A stretch of 64,000 bases of DNA from positions 405,791 through 469,790 of the forward strand of contig QAOA01003202.1 in the NCBI GenBank assembly GCA_003255065.1. Direction: 5' to 3'. The notes under the pieces are model-generated. The model was not told the DNA's origin. It saw only the letters and a list, made by a program, of their open reading frames with translations, and made no database searches. Position 1 is the stretch's first letter. Every line of letters begins with the position of its first letter. Shown here in pieces: positions 11,448 through 23,332 of the stretch. The position numbers were made by a program, and so were the translations under genes. The stretch comes from Cercis canadensis. Lineage: Eukaryota; Streptophyta; Magnoliopsida; Fabales; Fabaceae.

Positions 11448-12256
11448 CTACTTTTTTAGCATGTCAAAAAGGGCGGGCCCATATTCCCAACTCTTGGAGG
11501 GGGATGAAACTTTGCTTCATTGCCTTTGGAACTATGTAAACTAGCATAAAGTTTGGCTTTTCTTTGGGTTTGGTGATGAAAATAATTTTTGGACTCATGA
11601 TTTTGGTGAATGGATCTTAGTAACTTTAAAATTAGAGGAGAATTGACAAGAAATAGCATTATTTTTTTTACTATGCTCTTTGGTGGATTTAGCATTGTAG
11701 GAATGAAGAGGTGATGGTGGGAGTGGTAATGCCAATCATGTCTGTGGTGCATAAGGTTCAAGCGATGGTGCAAATGTGTTCTATTGTTTTCCTTCTCCAC
11801 AAAGTCAATATAGTTAAAGAGGTGAGATGAGTCTCTTGGCAAGCACCTCAGNCTACTTTTTTAGCAGGTAAAAAAGGGTGGGCCCATATTCCCAACTCTT
11901 GGAGGGGGATGAAACTTTGCTTCATTGCCTTTGGAACTATGTAAACTAGCATAAAGTGTGGCTTTTCTTTGGGTTTGGTGATGAAAATAATTTTTGGACT
12001 CATGATTTTGGTGAATGGATCTTAGTAACTTTAAAATTAGAGGAGAATTGACAAGAAATAGCATTATTTTTTTTACTATGCTCTTTGGTGGATTTAGCAT
12101 TGTAGGAATGAAGAGGTGATGGTGGGAGTGGTAATGCCAATCATGTCTGTGGTGCATAAGGTTCAAGCGATGGTGCAAATGTGTTCTATTGTTTTCCTTC
12201 TCCACAAAGTCAATATAGTTAAAGAGGTGAGATGAGTCTCTTGGCAAGCACCTCAG
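11448..12256. repeat. Direct 404-bp duplication around a single N (probable assembly artefact)
   Basis: 11448-11851 and 11853-12256 are the same length and nearly identical, separated only by the N at 11852. The copies begin CTACTTTTTTAGCA and end GCACCTCAG. The pattern fits two contig ends that overlap but were joined without merging. Confidence 0.85.
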
Positions 12257-12764
12257 CTAGGCACAATGAAGCTGAACGTGGATGGCAGCAACTTTGGCAA
12301 CCCTGGTAATGCAGGTATTGGGGGTGTGCTACGAGATCCACATGCAAAATAGCAAGGGGTTTTTTCGGGAGTATAGGTGTTGGTACAAATTTGAAGGCTG
12401 AGCTTATGGCAATTTTAAATGGGCTTCGCTGGTGTGGTGAGTCTCATGTGTGAATCTGATTCTCTTGAAGTAGTTAAGTTGGTAAGGGATGTTAATTGTG
12501 ATTTTCACAAGTATGGATGTATTATCCATGACATTCGGGACTTGCTGAATAGAGGTTGGGATGTGTCTATTATCCATGTGTTGTGCGAAGCAAATCAAGT
12601 TGCTGATTTTTTAGCTAAGCTTGGAGCTAGAGGTCAAGGTAGATGGGAAGTGATTCAACACCCCTTGTCTGAGATTTCTCTAATGTTATTAGCAGATAAT
12701 TTGTTTGTGGCTTTTTCTAGGTTATAGTTCTTTTTTATTCTCTCTGTATTATCAAAAAAAAGTC
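11460..12764 (+). mobile_element. 5'-truncated LINE (L1 type), 3' end with linker and RNase H domain
   Basis: From about 12268 the plus strand encodes the start of a plant-LINE RNase H domain (KLNVDGSNFGNPGNAGIGGV). It continues, after frame damage, through 12419-12727 with DSLEVVKL and 'CEANQVADFLAKL', the typical C-terminal part. Upstream sequence includes a worn zinc-finger/linker region. The copy ends in an A-rich stretch at 12757-12764. It contains several stops and frame changes and is dead. About 405 bp of it are duplicated around the single N at 11852, which I regard as an assembly error. Confidence 0.65.
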
Positions 12765-14443
12765 AAAACCCCAAAGAAACACCTTTTATTGATTGCTAAT
12801 ATATTAGAAAAAATCGTGTAATCATCTTCTTCTTCTTCTTCTTTTTTTTTTTTTTAAATGGAAGCACTATCTTAGAAGTATTGAATTTTCAGTTCAGGTA
12901 TTTACTTATTTTAAAATTACATAATAATAAAATCTTTAAATGTTGTTATAGAAGGTGGTTACTATTTTACTCTCTCCAAAAGTTGGGTATTGTTAACTCC
13001 ATTTTTATTAGAGGATATTGAGGAGTTTGGGTAAAACTAACACTTGATTTTGTACTATTACAAAAATTTCAAAAAATTAAGTCATATTGTGTGTAATAGA
13101 ATGATTAGTTCTCAATAAAATACATAAACAAAACAATATAAAAAAAGTACCAAAAAATAAGTGACTTGAAATATAAATTCTTAATAAAATGTATAAACAA
13201 AGTAATATAAAAAAAAGTGTTCGAAAATAGTTAACTTAAATTGTGATAACTTTAATCCACTTAAACTTAAAATCAATTAATTGTTTCATTTATACCAAAA
13301 TTAAGTTTTTGAAATTTTACGATAGTACTTAGTTTGCGTCAAATCCTCTTGTGGGAGATAGAGGTACCAATAGCCTTACTTTTGATGGGATGATAGGATA
13401 GCAAAGACCTTTATAGAAGTATGGCTCTTCAGTGATTAAACTTACAGAACTCAATTAGCAAAACAAAAAGAGAAGAGTCATCCAAGTCCCTTATTGCTTT
13501 TAAACTATTTTTCTATTTGTTTGGAATTTTAGGAGTGGTTCTTCCACGAACATTCATGATCCACGAGGTAAAGCAAAACAAAGTCAGAGAATTAGCATGT
13601 GTACTCAGGTGAGGTATCTAATAAAGTTGGTGAAATTCGCATATAGTAAGATAAATGGTCCAAACAAGGCCAAAAAGAGGGTAAATGGTGCAATGGCTCT
13701 ACTTTGATTTGGGTGAAGAATGTTAGGACCGCTTTGACAGGGCTGGTGAACTTGTCTTATGTTAACTTTATTTATTCTCCTAGGCTAACTACCTCAAGAA
13801 TTATAAGTAGTAGTAGGATAAGGTAAACAATTTCAAAAGAGAGATAGAGAATAAATTTGATCAGGAGGAGCAGAAGTGTTGGTCTTCACCCCTCTCTTAA
13901 ATTTCCTCTGCAAAGGCTACACTAACTAGTCACAGATTTGAAAATAGCATAGAGTTGGAGTGATAAAATTTAAAATATATATATATATATATATATATTC
14001 TCAAGTTCTAAAATCAAAAAGAAAAACCACTTAAGTGTTAAAGAGTTGGAATTTAAATTAAGTACCCATTACATGCTTAAAAATGATTCAAATACTCTTT
14101 AAAATTATGTAGTTATTCTATTTATATTTAAATATAATTATCACGTATTAAATAAAATAGTCACATATTTTAAACTACATATATAAAAAGAATAATCATA
14201 TAGCTTTGAGAGTTTGTGTGAATTAATCGCTAGTATAATTACTTCTGAAAAAGTCAATTTTATAAGATTTTTTTTATTGTTGTCAATTTTATAAGATTTT
14301 TTTTATTGTTGATATATTATTATTTCAAAATAATTTTATAAAAGGTAAGAATTGATTTTGCAATAAACTAGAAAGGGTATCTTCTCTTGAAATCTTAGTT
14401 TGTAGAGTTACATGACAATAATTAATTTTTGTGGCCAATTGAC
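12765..14443. other. Intergenic, AT-rich, no gene recognised
   Basis: Contains a (CTT)n/T-rich run at 12821-12856 and an (AT)n microsatellite at about 13974-13999. An imperfect inverted-repeat unit lies at about 13021-13345, whose core words (AATATAAAAAAA, AAATGTATAAACAAAG) recur at 41690-41960 and 48280-48410, suggesting a worn MITE family. A 30-odd-bp tandem pair ending TTTTTTTTATTGTTG lies at about 14252-14312. No protein or RNA gene was seen. Confidence 0.45.
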
Positions 14444-15126
14444 TTTTTTTTTTCGGTGAAAGTGGAATTCATTAAAAGAGAAAATATTACACCTATAGAC
14501 CAAACTTTAACTGGTATCAACCAGTGGAAGGGTCTTCAAGAGTACATGATCCTACAAGCCTAGGGAGAGATCTCCCTCTGGCATCAAAATATATTGAAGT
14601 CTTTATAAAAGATGGTGGTGCAGTAAAAGTTTTGTACTAATTAATCAGTTGGTGAGCTGCATTGGCCATAGCATCTGCACCTCCATTTGCTTCCCTAAAC
14701 ACGTGGTTTAGCTTAAAATAGGGAATCCCCTACAATAGTTCCCTACACATTGCAACTAGTGGTTCAAAATGGTGATTAGAACAATGAGAGTCCTTACACA
14801 AATTAACAACAAATTGAGAGTCCACTTCAATATGAAGTTTTGTGATCCCTAGCCGGCATGCAAGGCATTAATGCCTTCCATTACTGCCCACATCTCATCA
14901 AGATTTGGAGATCCCATTTCTATTTTTTTGGAGAAACCCGAGACCCATTCTCCTTTGTGGTTCCTAATGATGCCTCCCGCTCCCAACTGTCCTAGATTCA
15001 CCAAAGCTGATCCATCTGTAGTGAGCTTGAAAAAATCATATGGAAGAGGTTGCCAATGAATCTGAACTTCATGTTTTTGAATAGCTCTTTGGACTTTAGA
15101 GTTGAGACAGAAAAATTCAGAGGCTC
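14444..15126 (-). pseudogene. LINE 3' block: linker, RNase H domain and poly(A)
   Basis: The minus strand reads VQRAIQKHEVQIHWQPLPYDFFKLTTDGS in short overlapping pieces, then GAGGIIRNHKGEWVSGF and NLDEMWAVMEGINALHAG. This is the RVT_3-type RNase H domain at the C-terminus of plant LINE ORF2. A stop follows GINALHAG, after which the frame changes. The T run at 14444-14453 represents the poly(A) tail. Confidence 0.7.
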
Positions 15127-15132
15127 TTCCCT

Positions 15133-16079
15133 ATGAAGTTTAGCTCTTGAAGTAAGCCTAACATGGGCTGGAGGCACGGCCGTGTTCTCTCAAGGATAGA
15201 GCATGTCATTCAAACTTAGGCTCTGGACTGTCAACACGGGCAGGAACACGGGGCGTGTTCACTGGTGAGTTCGCCGTGTCACTTATGGTGAGATTCTTGA
15301 AGTTGAACACGGGTCATGACACGGGGCGTGTCACTTAAAGGTTTGGCTGTGTCACTTGAAATGGGTCTCTGGAGATCAGACACGGGCAAGAACACGAGGC
15401 GTGTTCATTGGAGAGTTTGAACGTGTTACCTGGAGTAAGCCTCTGGAACTCAGACACGGGGTGTGTCCGCCCTCAAGACATGAGTAAAAGACTTAATGAC
15501 ACGGGGTGTGTCACTTAAGTAAGGTCACTGAACTACAGACACAGCAACAGACACGAGCATGACAATTAGTGACATGGGGCATGTCACTTAAATGGAAATC
15601 CGGATCATTAAGACACGGCCCGAGACACAACCGTGTCAAGGGCATGTTGTGTCTCAAAAATCAGTTACTAGTTAGTTACTGGCCATAACTGACTTAAGAT
15701 TGATATATATATATATATATACGTGTCATGTGTGAAAGGGAGGATAAGGTGTGATTAAAGTTTCTAGACTTGAGAGAAATCAAAGAAGAAAGAAATAGAG
15801 TGAGGCTTGAGAGGATTCTGACTTGTATATGCTGCAAGATTTAAGAACATAGGTCAAGGAAGGATTATATTGTAAAGAATGCTCGATCATGTTGCTATTA
15901 ATCTAGTGGAATGCTCTCTCCCGTGGATGTAGGCCAAATTGGCTGAATCACGTAATTCTGGTATTGTGTTTCTTTCACTTTGATTTACTGTTTTAAGTTT
16001 TTTGGTTTAGTTTTGTATTTTTCTAGTATTTGTTGGTTTGTTGTTTCCATTTGTTTGCATAGGTTGATTTTCTCTTACA
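15133..16079 (+). repeat. 5' LTR of the plus-strand Copia element
   Basis: Begins ATGAAGTTTAGCTC and ends TCTCTTACA. It is immediately preceded by TTCCCT, the target duplication. It contains a set of about 73-bp imperfect repeats, each with a short perfect hairpin such as TGACACGGGGCGTGTCA (15317-15333). An A/T run (TA)n lies at about 15703-15721. Confidence 0.85.
15171..15586 (+). repeat. Array of about 73-bp imperfect repeats, each with a 7-bp-stem, GGG-loop hairpin
   Basis: Palindromic cores lie at 15244-15260, 15317-15333, 15390-15406, 15453-15467, 15497-15513 and 15570-15586. Spacings are 73, 73, 63, 44 and 73 bases. The arms read GAACACG/CGTGTTC, TGACACG/CGTGTCA or TGACATG/CATGTCA around GGG or GAG. 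The 3' LTR has the corresponding series at about 20229-20497 but with one unit fewer. Confidence 0.8.
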
Positions 16080-19000
16080 ATTGGCACCGTTTATGGGAAG
16101 AAGAATTGAATAGAAGAGGCACAGCTATGGGAATAACCAAGTATGACATTGAGAAATTCTCTGGTTCTAATGATTTTAGATTGTAGAAGATCAAAATGCA
16201 AGTAATTCTGGTGCAACAAGGATTGACTGAGGCGTTGAAGGGAGAATCTGCATTATCTAAGTCTTTATTTGAGAAAGAAAAGAAAGATATGCTGGAGAAA
16301 GCCAAGAGTGCAATAATCTTGTGCCTTGGGGACAAGACACTAAAGGAGGTAGCCAGAGAACCATCTGTTGCTGCAATGTGGCTTAAGCTAGAGTCAATCT
16401 ACATGATAAAATCCTTTGCCAACAGATTGTTCATGAAGCATTGACTATATTCTTTCAAGATGACTGAGGATAAATTGCTCATGAGCAAATAGCAGACTTT
16501 AACAAGATTCTTGATGATTTGGAAAACATAGAGATCAAATTAGAGGATGAAGACAAGACTCTAATTATGCTCAGTGCTCTACCAAAAGCATATAAGCACT
16601 TCAAGGATGCTATGTTGTTTAGAAGGGAGCAAACAATAACTCTTGATGAAGTTCAGTCCTCAATTCGAGCAAAAGAGCTTCAGAAGAAGCAAGACATGAA
16701 GAAAGACAACCAGGGAAAGGGGTTGAAGGTGTCAAAGGGCAAAGTTGAGAAGAGAAGTTTCAAGAAGGGGAAAACCATATCAAAATTAAAGAACCAACAT
16801 CAAACCATGTTTAAGTGCTTTCACTGTTATAAGAAAGATCACTTCAAGAGAGATTGTTCAGAAAGTAAGGGCAAAGAATTTAAGAAATCTTAAGAACTGA
16901 GTGATGCAGCAATGGTCACAGAGAACTATGACTCTTCTGGGGTCTTAGTAGTTTCAAATACTGAGATTGAGAATGATTGAGTACTTGACTCTAGATGTTC
17001 ATACCACATGTGCTCAAGGAAAGATTTTTTTTAGACCTTAGACTTGAAAGAAGGTGGAGTGGTGCTGCTGGGCAACAACAAAGCATGCAAGGTGCTAAAC
17101 ATGGGCTCAATTAGATTCAAGATATTCAATGGCCAAGAGATCCTGCTGCAAGGAGTGAGGTATGAACCTGAACTAAAAAAAAATCTCATTTCTATAAGCA
17201 TGTTTAATAGTTTATGATGCTCTACTAAAATTGAACATGGTAGTATGAAGATTTCTAGTGGTGCACTCATAATTGCTAAAAGATTTAAAAAGAATGACTT
17301 ATATATTCTTGATGGTTCTACTATAATTGCACAAGCTGCTGTTACAAGTCAAACACTCATTGATAAAATTAAATTATGGCATATGAGGCTAGGATATGTT
17401 AGTGAGAGATGTTTGGTTGAATTAGTAAAACAAAATCTGCTAAATGGTGATAAAATAGATAAACTAGACTTTTGTGATCAATGCATATTAGGAAAGGCTC
17501 AAAGGGTTAAATTTGGGGATGTCATGCATAAAACAAAATGTCCATTCAAATATGCATATTCAGATCTCTGGGGTCCAGTAAGAACAAGGACTCATGAAGG
17601 AGAGTTTTATTTTCTCACCATCATTGATGATTACTCTAGGAGAGTGTGAATTTATATTTTAAAAAATAAGAGTGACACATTTGAAAAATTTAATGAATGA
17701 CATACACTAATAGAGAATCAAATGGGAACTAAACTAAAAACCTTAAGGTCTGACAATGACTTGGAGTTTCTTTTAGAGCAATTTAATAAGTTTTGCAGGG
17801 ATAAAGGCATTCAAAGGCACAAAATAGTAGCAAGAACACCTCAGCAGAATGGCTTAGCAGAGAGGATGAATAGAACAATCCTTGAACTTGTGAAATGCAT
17901 GTTGCTGAGTGCAGGACTTCCCAAAAAAATTTGAGGTGAAGCTGTTACCACTGTTGTCCACCTAATCAATAAATGTCTATTTTCAGCTATAGGCTTCAAA
18001 ACACCTATGGAGCTGTGGAATGGGAGATCTGCTGATTACTCTCATCTTAGAGTATTTGGAGCTTTGACATTTGCTCATGTTAAGGAAGACAAGCTTGGAG
18101 CAAGAGCAATCAAGTATGCATTCATAGGATATCCTATTGGAGTCAAGGGATACAAGCTATGAAGGATGAAACCTGGTGAGCCTAAGTGCATAGTGAGTAG
18201 GGATGTGATCTTTGATGAGACAATGATAATTATGTTGGATAAAGACCAAAGAGAGACCAATAGCAAGGAATTTGAGCAAGATAGTACTCAAATTGAGGTG
18301 GAGCTACCAACTCACCATGCAACTGAAGAAGCAACACAAACTGAAGAAGAAGAGGTTGCTGAACCTCAATTTGAACCAGCTCATAATGAGTAGAGCTTGA
18401 TCAGAGATAGAGCAAGGAGAAAAATTATATCACCTAAAAGATTTGGCTATGCTGATCTCATTTGTTATGCTCTGAATGTTGCTGAGGAAATTCAAGATCC
18501 CGAACCTTTAAACTTCAAAGAGGCACTCAAGGGGAGAGATAGTCATAGCTGGATGGCAGTAATGAAGGAAGAAATGAAGTCATTGAAAAAGAACAAGACT
18601 TGGGTTATGGTTGATCTACCTAAGAATCAAAGGGTAGTGGGCTGTAAATGGATCTTTAAGAGAAATGAAGGGATTCCAAGAGTTGAGAATGCCAGATTCA
18701 AAGCAATACTTGTGACTAAGGGGTTTACACAGGTTGAAGGAATTGATTTCAATGAAATTTATTCACCTATGGTTAAACATTGCTTAATCAAAATTCTGTT
18801 GGCTATATTGAATCAGTTTGACCTTGAACTAGAGCAATTAGATGTCAAAACAACATTCCTTCATGGTGATCTAGAGAAAATCATATACATGGAGCAACCA
18901 TAGGGTTTTATTGAAGATAAGAAGAATGTCTGTTTGCTGATGAAGTCACTATATGGTTTGAAGCAAAGTCCAAGACAATGATACAAAAGGTTTGATGATT

Positions 19001-20115
19001 TTTTGATGAAACTTAATTTCCAGAGGAGTAGTTATGACAACTGCGTTTACTTCTTGAGTCATAATGAAAAACTATATTAGTACTTACTATTATATGTAGA
19101 TGACATACTAATAGCCAGTGCAAGTAAATATGAGATTAATAAACTAAAATTGAGGTTGAATTCTGAGTTTGAGATGAATGAGCTTGGGGCTGCCAAGAAG
19201 ATTTTGGGAATGGACATCATCAGGGACAGATCAAATGGTGAATTAGTCCTATCTCAGTAAGGTTACATGAAGAAGGTAGTTAAGAGGTTTAGGATGCACA
19301 TGTCTCAACTCTTTTGGGGCAACACTACAGACTTTCAGTCTAACAAGCACCTAGCACTGATGAAGAAAATGTCAAAATGGTGGCAATTTCATATGCTAGT
19401 AGAGTTGGAAGCATCATGTATGGTATGGTGTGCATTATACCAGATTTTGCTCATGTTATGAGTGTTGTGAGTTGATTCATGGCAGACCCTGGACCAATAC
19501 ATTGAGAAGTTTTGAAGTGGACGCTGAGATACTTGAATGACTCAGTGGGTTCTAGATTGAAGTTCAAGAGGGAGACTCAAGTTGAATAAGCTATCAAGGA
19601 ATATGTGAATTCAGATTATGCAGGAAACATTAATGCAAGGAAGTCCTTGTCTGGATATGTATTTACCTTGTTTGGTACTACAGTCAGCTGGAAATCGATG
19701 CTTTAGCCTATGGTGACTTTGTCTACTACTCAAGCAGAGTATATAGTCCTTGCAGAAGGTGTTAAGGAAGCTCTGTGGCTTAAAGGGATGATTGGTGAAT
19801 TGGGAGTCAGGCAAGAAAGTGTCACAGTACGTGACAGTCAAAGTGTAATTCATTTCTCAAAACACCAAGTATATCATGAGAAGTCAAAACACATTGATGT
19901 GAGACTTCATTTTATAAGGGATGTGGTTGACAATTAAGAGGTTCTAGTGAAAAAAATTGTAACAAAAGAAAATCCTGCTGATGCATTAACAAAATCATTG
20001 CCTCATGCAAAGTTCAAGCATTACTTGGACTTAATAGGGTTCTGTGAATGATAAGCAAGAAGAGGGAGAGCAACACTAGATTGATCTTTTCTGATTTCAG
20101 AGACAAGGTGGAAAA
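16080..20115 (+). pseudogene. Copia internal region: gag and pol parts (fossil)
   Basis: Parts in order: gag-like sequence from about 16120, with a zinc knuckle of the CX2CX4HX4C form (CFHCYKKDHFKRDC) near 16816-16857; a protease segment near 16980; a GAG-pre-integrase motif (LWHMRLGYVSE) near 17375; integrase core about 17540-17935; reverse transcriptase about 18530-19210, including LLYVDDIL; and RNase H about 19600-20000, with STTQAEYIVLAEG and KHIDVRLHFIRD. The order integrase then reverse transcriptase identifies Copia rather than Ty3. The sequence after the LTR, ATTGGCACCG, differs from the common Met primer site. Broken in many places. Confidence 0.85.
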
Positions 20116-21037
20116 ATGTAAAATTTAGCTCTTGAAGTAAGCCTAACACGGGCTGGAGGCACAGCCATGTTCTCTCAAGGATAGAACGTGTCACTCAGAC
20201 TTAGGCTCTAGACTGTTAACACGGGCAGGAACACGGGCTGTGTTCACTGGTGAGTTGGTCGTGTCACTTATGGTGAGATTCTTGAAGTCGAACACGGGTC
20301 ATGACACGGGGCGTGTCATTTAAAGGTTTGGCCGTGTCACTTGAAGTGAGTCTCTGCAGGTCAGACACAGGCAAGAACATGGGGCGTGTTCACTGGAGAG
20401 TTTGAACGTGTTACTGGTATAAGCCTCTGGAACTCAGACACGGGGTGTATCCGCCCTCAAGACACGGGCAAGAGACTTAATGACACGGGGTGTGTCACTT
20501 AAATGGAAATCTGGATCATCAAGACACGGCCCAAGACACGACCGTGTCAATGGCGTATTGTGTCTCAAAAATCAATTACTAGTTACTTACTGGCCATAAT
20601 CGACTTGTGATTGATATATATATATATAAACGTGTGATGTGTGAAGGGGATGATAAGGTGCGATTAGAATTTCTAGACTTGAGAGAAATAAGAGAAGAAA
20701 GGATTAGAGGGATTGAGAGGAAAGAAATAGAGTGAGGCTTGAGAGGGTTCTGACTTGCATATGCTGCAAGATTCAAGAACAGAGGTCAATGAAGGATTCT
20801 ATTGTAAAGAAGGCTCGATCCTATTGTTATTAATCTAGNTCGATCATGTTGTTATTAATCTAGTGGAATGCTCTCTCCCGTGGATTTAGGCCAAATTGGC
20901 TGAACCACGTAATTCTAGTGTTGTGTTTCTTTTACTTTGATTTACTGCTTTAAGTTTTCTGGTTTAGTTTTGCATTTTTCTGGTATTTGCTGGTTTGTTT
21001 TTTGTCATTTAGTTGCATAGGTTGATTTTCTCTTACA
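20116..21037 (+). repeat. 3' LTR of the plus-strand Copia element
   Basis: Preceded by a purine tract (AAGGTGGAAAA). It begins ATGTAAAATTTAGC and ends TCTCTTACA, followed by the target duplication TTCCCT at 21038-21043. It lacks one of the 73-bp hairpin units present in the 5' LTR. It carries the single N at 20839 with a 24-bp duplication (20815-20838 and 20840-20863). Confidence 0.85.
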
Positions 21038-21043
21038 TTCCCT

Positions 21044-23098
21044 GAGCAAAAGAATGAACTTAAGGAGAAGAGAAGACATGGTTTTCAAAAACCAACTTGT
21101 TTCTGTGAAGCCAAATGCTCCAGCAGAGGTATGCAAAGGTTATTCCTACAGGGATACTAGTGTGAGTTAAGGAACATATTGAACAGTTAGATTTTAGCCA
21201 AAGGTTAAGATTGTCAGGGTTTGGGTCCGGGTCTAGGACTGGATCCAAATGAAAGGAATCCCACAGTGGTGCAACAACTCGACATTCCTTAAGGATATGG
21301 AAACAGGTTTCAAGTTGGGATTGACAGAGAGGACACATAAGAGAAGGAATAATTTGCCTAGAGGAAAGTAAGGCTTTACAATGAAGTTTCTAGAGGGAAG
21401 CTAACTAAAGAAAATGTTGGATACGAGGGTGGCAATTTGTTTTCCATACCCAGCTTAGGTTTGGAGAGACTAAGATTGAATATTATGGGTCAATCAAACA
21501 ATAAGTGCTAGTGAGGCTAAACTCCTATTGTTTTTCTCCACTCCAAACAAAAGAATCATTTTTCATCCTCGAATAAGAATGTGGGCAGGCCTTTATAAAA
21601 TCAATAATAGAATGTGGGAGATAAAAAGGGATAAGGCTCAAGTTCCAGTCCCCCGAAAGAGAAAGATAATTTGCCATAGTTTTTTGTTCTTCCAATTAGT
21701 AATTGACTTAGCTGAATTCCCTTTGGTGAGATCCCAGCCATATCTAGTTGCCATGAATTTGCTCCGGAGACTATCTGGATCCTTTGTTAATCTCCATCTC
21801 AGCTTGGCCATGAAAGCAACATTTCTGAGCTTAGTTTTTTTCAAACCCAACCTACCTTTCTTTTTGTGTCTTGTAATTTTCTCCCATCATATAAGGTGGA
21901 TCTTTTTATTTCCCTCTATGTGACCCCAAAGGAAATTCTTGATTGCTCTATCAATACTAAGGCAAATTAAGGTCGGCAAAATTATTCCTTGCATGAAATA
22001 AGTAGGTATTGCTGTCAATACCGACTTTATCAAAGTTAATATGCCAGCTTGAGAAAGAAATTTTTTTTGCTAACCCCCTAATCTCTCAGCCACCTTATCA
22101 CAAACAAACTAAAAGTTTCCTCTAGTAGGTCTATCAATATCTAAGGGGAACCTCAGGTATTTGCCAAGCGTATTTGAATCTCTAAAAGGAAGGTGGCTAC
22201 AAATTCTTTATTTTTCTTTTGGATTTGAAGTTGGAGAAAACCAAATACGAGATTTAGAAGGATTAATTTCTAAGCTTGATATTTTGCTAAAAATATCCAA
22301 AACTTTGGCCATAGAGGCAGCTTGGTTTTCTTTGGCTTGGATGAAAAGAATAATGTCATCTGCAAATAGAATATGGGAAATGGAAACAGTGGACCACCTA
22401 AAGGAAAAAAGTTTCCAATTTTTTTTCTTTCTGCCTCCTCTTAGATTAATTTAGACAAGACTTCTATGCACAAAATAAATAGATAGGGGGAAATAGGGTC
22501 CTTTTGCCTAATGCCCCTTGAGGTAGTAAAAAAAATCAGATTTACTCTTATTAATAATAATAGAAGATTCTATTGAGGAGATGCAACTCATAATTAGATT
22601 GATCAAGGGGTTTAGGAAGTTAAAGGCTTGAAGAGTTTCCTTGATTAAAGACCAATCCAATTTNAGTTTCTAATTTTTTCTTTCTGCCTCCTCTTAGATT
22701 AATTTAGACAAGACTTCTATGCACAAAATAAATAGATAGGGGGAAATAGGGTCTCTTTGCCTAATGCCCCTTGAGGTAGTAAAAAAATCAGATTTACTCT
22801 TATTAATAATAATAGAAGATTCTATTGAGGAGATGCAACTCATAATTAGATTGATCAAGGGGTTTAGGAAGTTAAAGGCTTGAAGAGTTTCCTTGATTAA
22901 AGACCAATCCAATTTGTCATAAGCTTTATCAAAGTCCAACTTGATAGCCATTCAGCCAACCTTTCCTTTCCTCATTTTCATTTCGTATAGAACTTCTTGG
23001 GCAACAAGGACATTATGGATGACTTTCCTACTGGGAACGAAAGCTCATTGTAGAAGGGAAATCAAATCTAGGATAAAAGGTTTTAAACGAGTGACGGG
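21044..23098 (-). pseudogene. LINE middle block: reverse transcriptase and zinc-finger region
   Basis: On the minus strand 22951-22694 encodes AIKLDFDKAYDKLDWSLIKE and [14 protein letters not shown], a classic LINE reverse-transcriptase stretch. 21850-21638 gives KLRNVAFMAKLRWRLTKDPD, and 21338-21060 gives CPLCQSQLETCFHILKEC. The block carries several stops and frame changes. About 250 bp are duplicated around the single N at 22664 (22410-22663 versus 22665-22915), probably an assembly error. Confidence 0.75.
22410..22915. repeat. Direct duplication of about 250 bp around a single N (probable assembly artefact)
   Basis: The sequence from AGTTTCCAATT at 22410 to ACCAATCCAATTT at 22663 recurs from 22665 to about 22915, with only small differences in homopolymer length. 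The N at 22664 lies exactly between the copies. Confidence 0.8.
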
Positions 23099-23332
23099 TG
23101 TAAAGAAAGATTTGGGGTGCAATCATGTTCTGTCATTGAATCTCAGCTGGGTATATGTACAGCAAGACCTAACTACAGTTACGGACTACTTCCAAATATA
23201 ACACCCTAAACATACGCTAATTACACCAATTACAATATTTACAGCTAGCACAATATTCCTAAAGATGTCAAGGAGATAATCACGGCTAAGCTGATTATTT
23301 CTGATTTGAGCTGGAGACATGGTAGCCTAATA
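23099..23332 (-). repeat. 3' LTR of the minus-strand Copia element
   Basis: On the plus strand it begins TGTAAAGAAAGATTTGG and ends GTAGCCTAATA. The adjoining CCCCCTTCAAG is the polypurine tract read in reverse. Its partner is at 27901-28134, with exactly the same length. Confidence 0.88.

Larger units (their letters stand above)
15133..21037 (+). mobile_element. Copia-type LTR retrotransposon, near full length, broken
   Basis: Direct LTRs (15133-16079 and 20116-21037) flank an internal region with gag and pol parts in Copia order. A 6-bp target duplication TTCCCT lies at 15127-15132 and 21038-21043. It sits inside a minus-strand LINE whose coding sequence continues on both sides. By eye the LTRs are about 90% identical, which suggests an insertion several million years old. 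The internal region carries more than ten breaks, so it is a fossil. The 3' LTR also contains an assembly N with a 24-bp duplication. Confidence 0.88.

Noticed and set aside
11456-12247. Two nearly identical 128-residue open frames on the minus strand, resembling a tandem gene pair
   Set aside because: They lie antisense to LINE sequence and are duplicated only because of the probable assembly join at the N at 11852; no domain is recognisable.
15171-15586. Regularly spaced short repeats that superficially resemble a CRISPR-like array
   Set aside because: They lie within an LTR of a plant retrotransposon, the whole unit repeats rather than only a spacer-separated core, and there are no cas genes.
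23099-23104. Target duplication for the minus-strand Copia element
   Set aside because: Bases before 23099 (GACGGG) and after 28134 (GCAAG) do not match, so no duplication is claimed even though the LTRs and primer site are clear.
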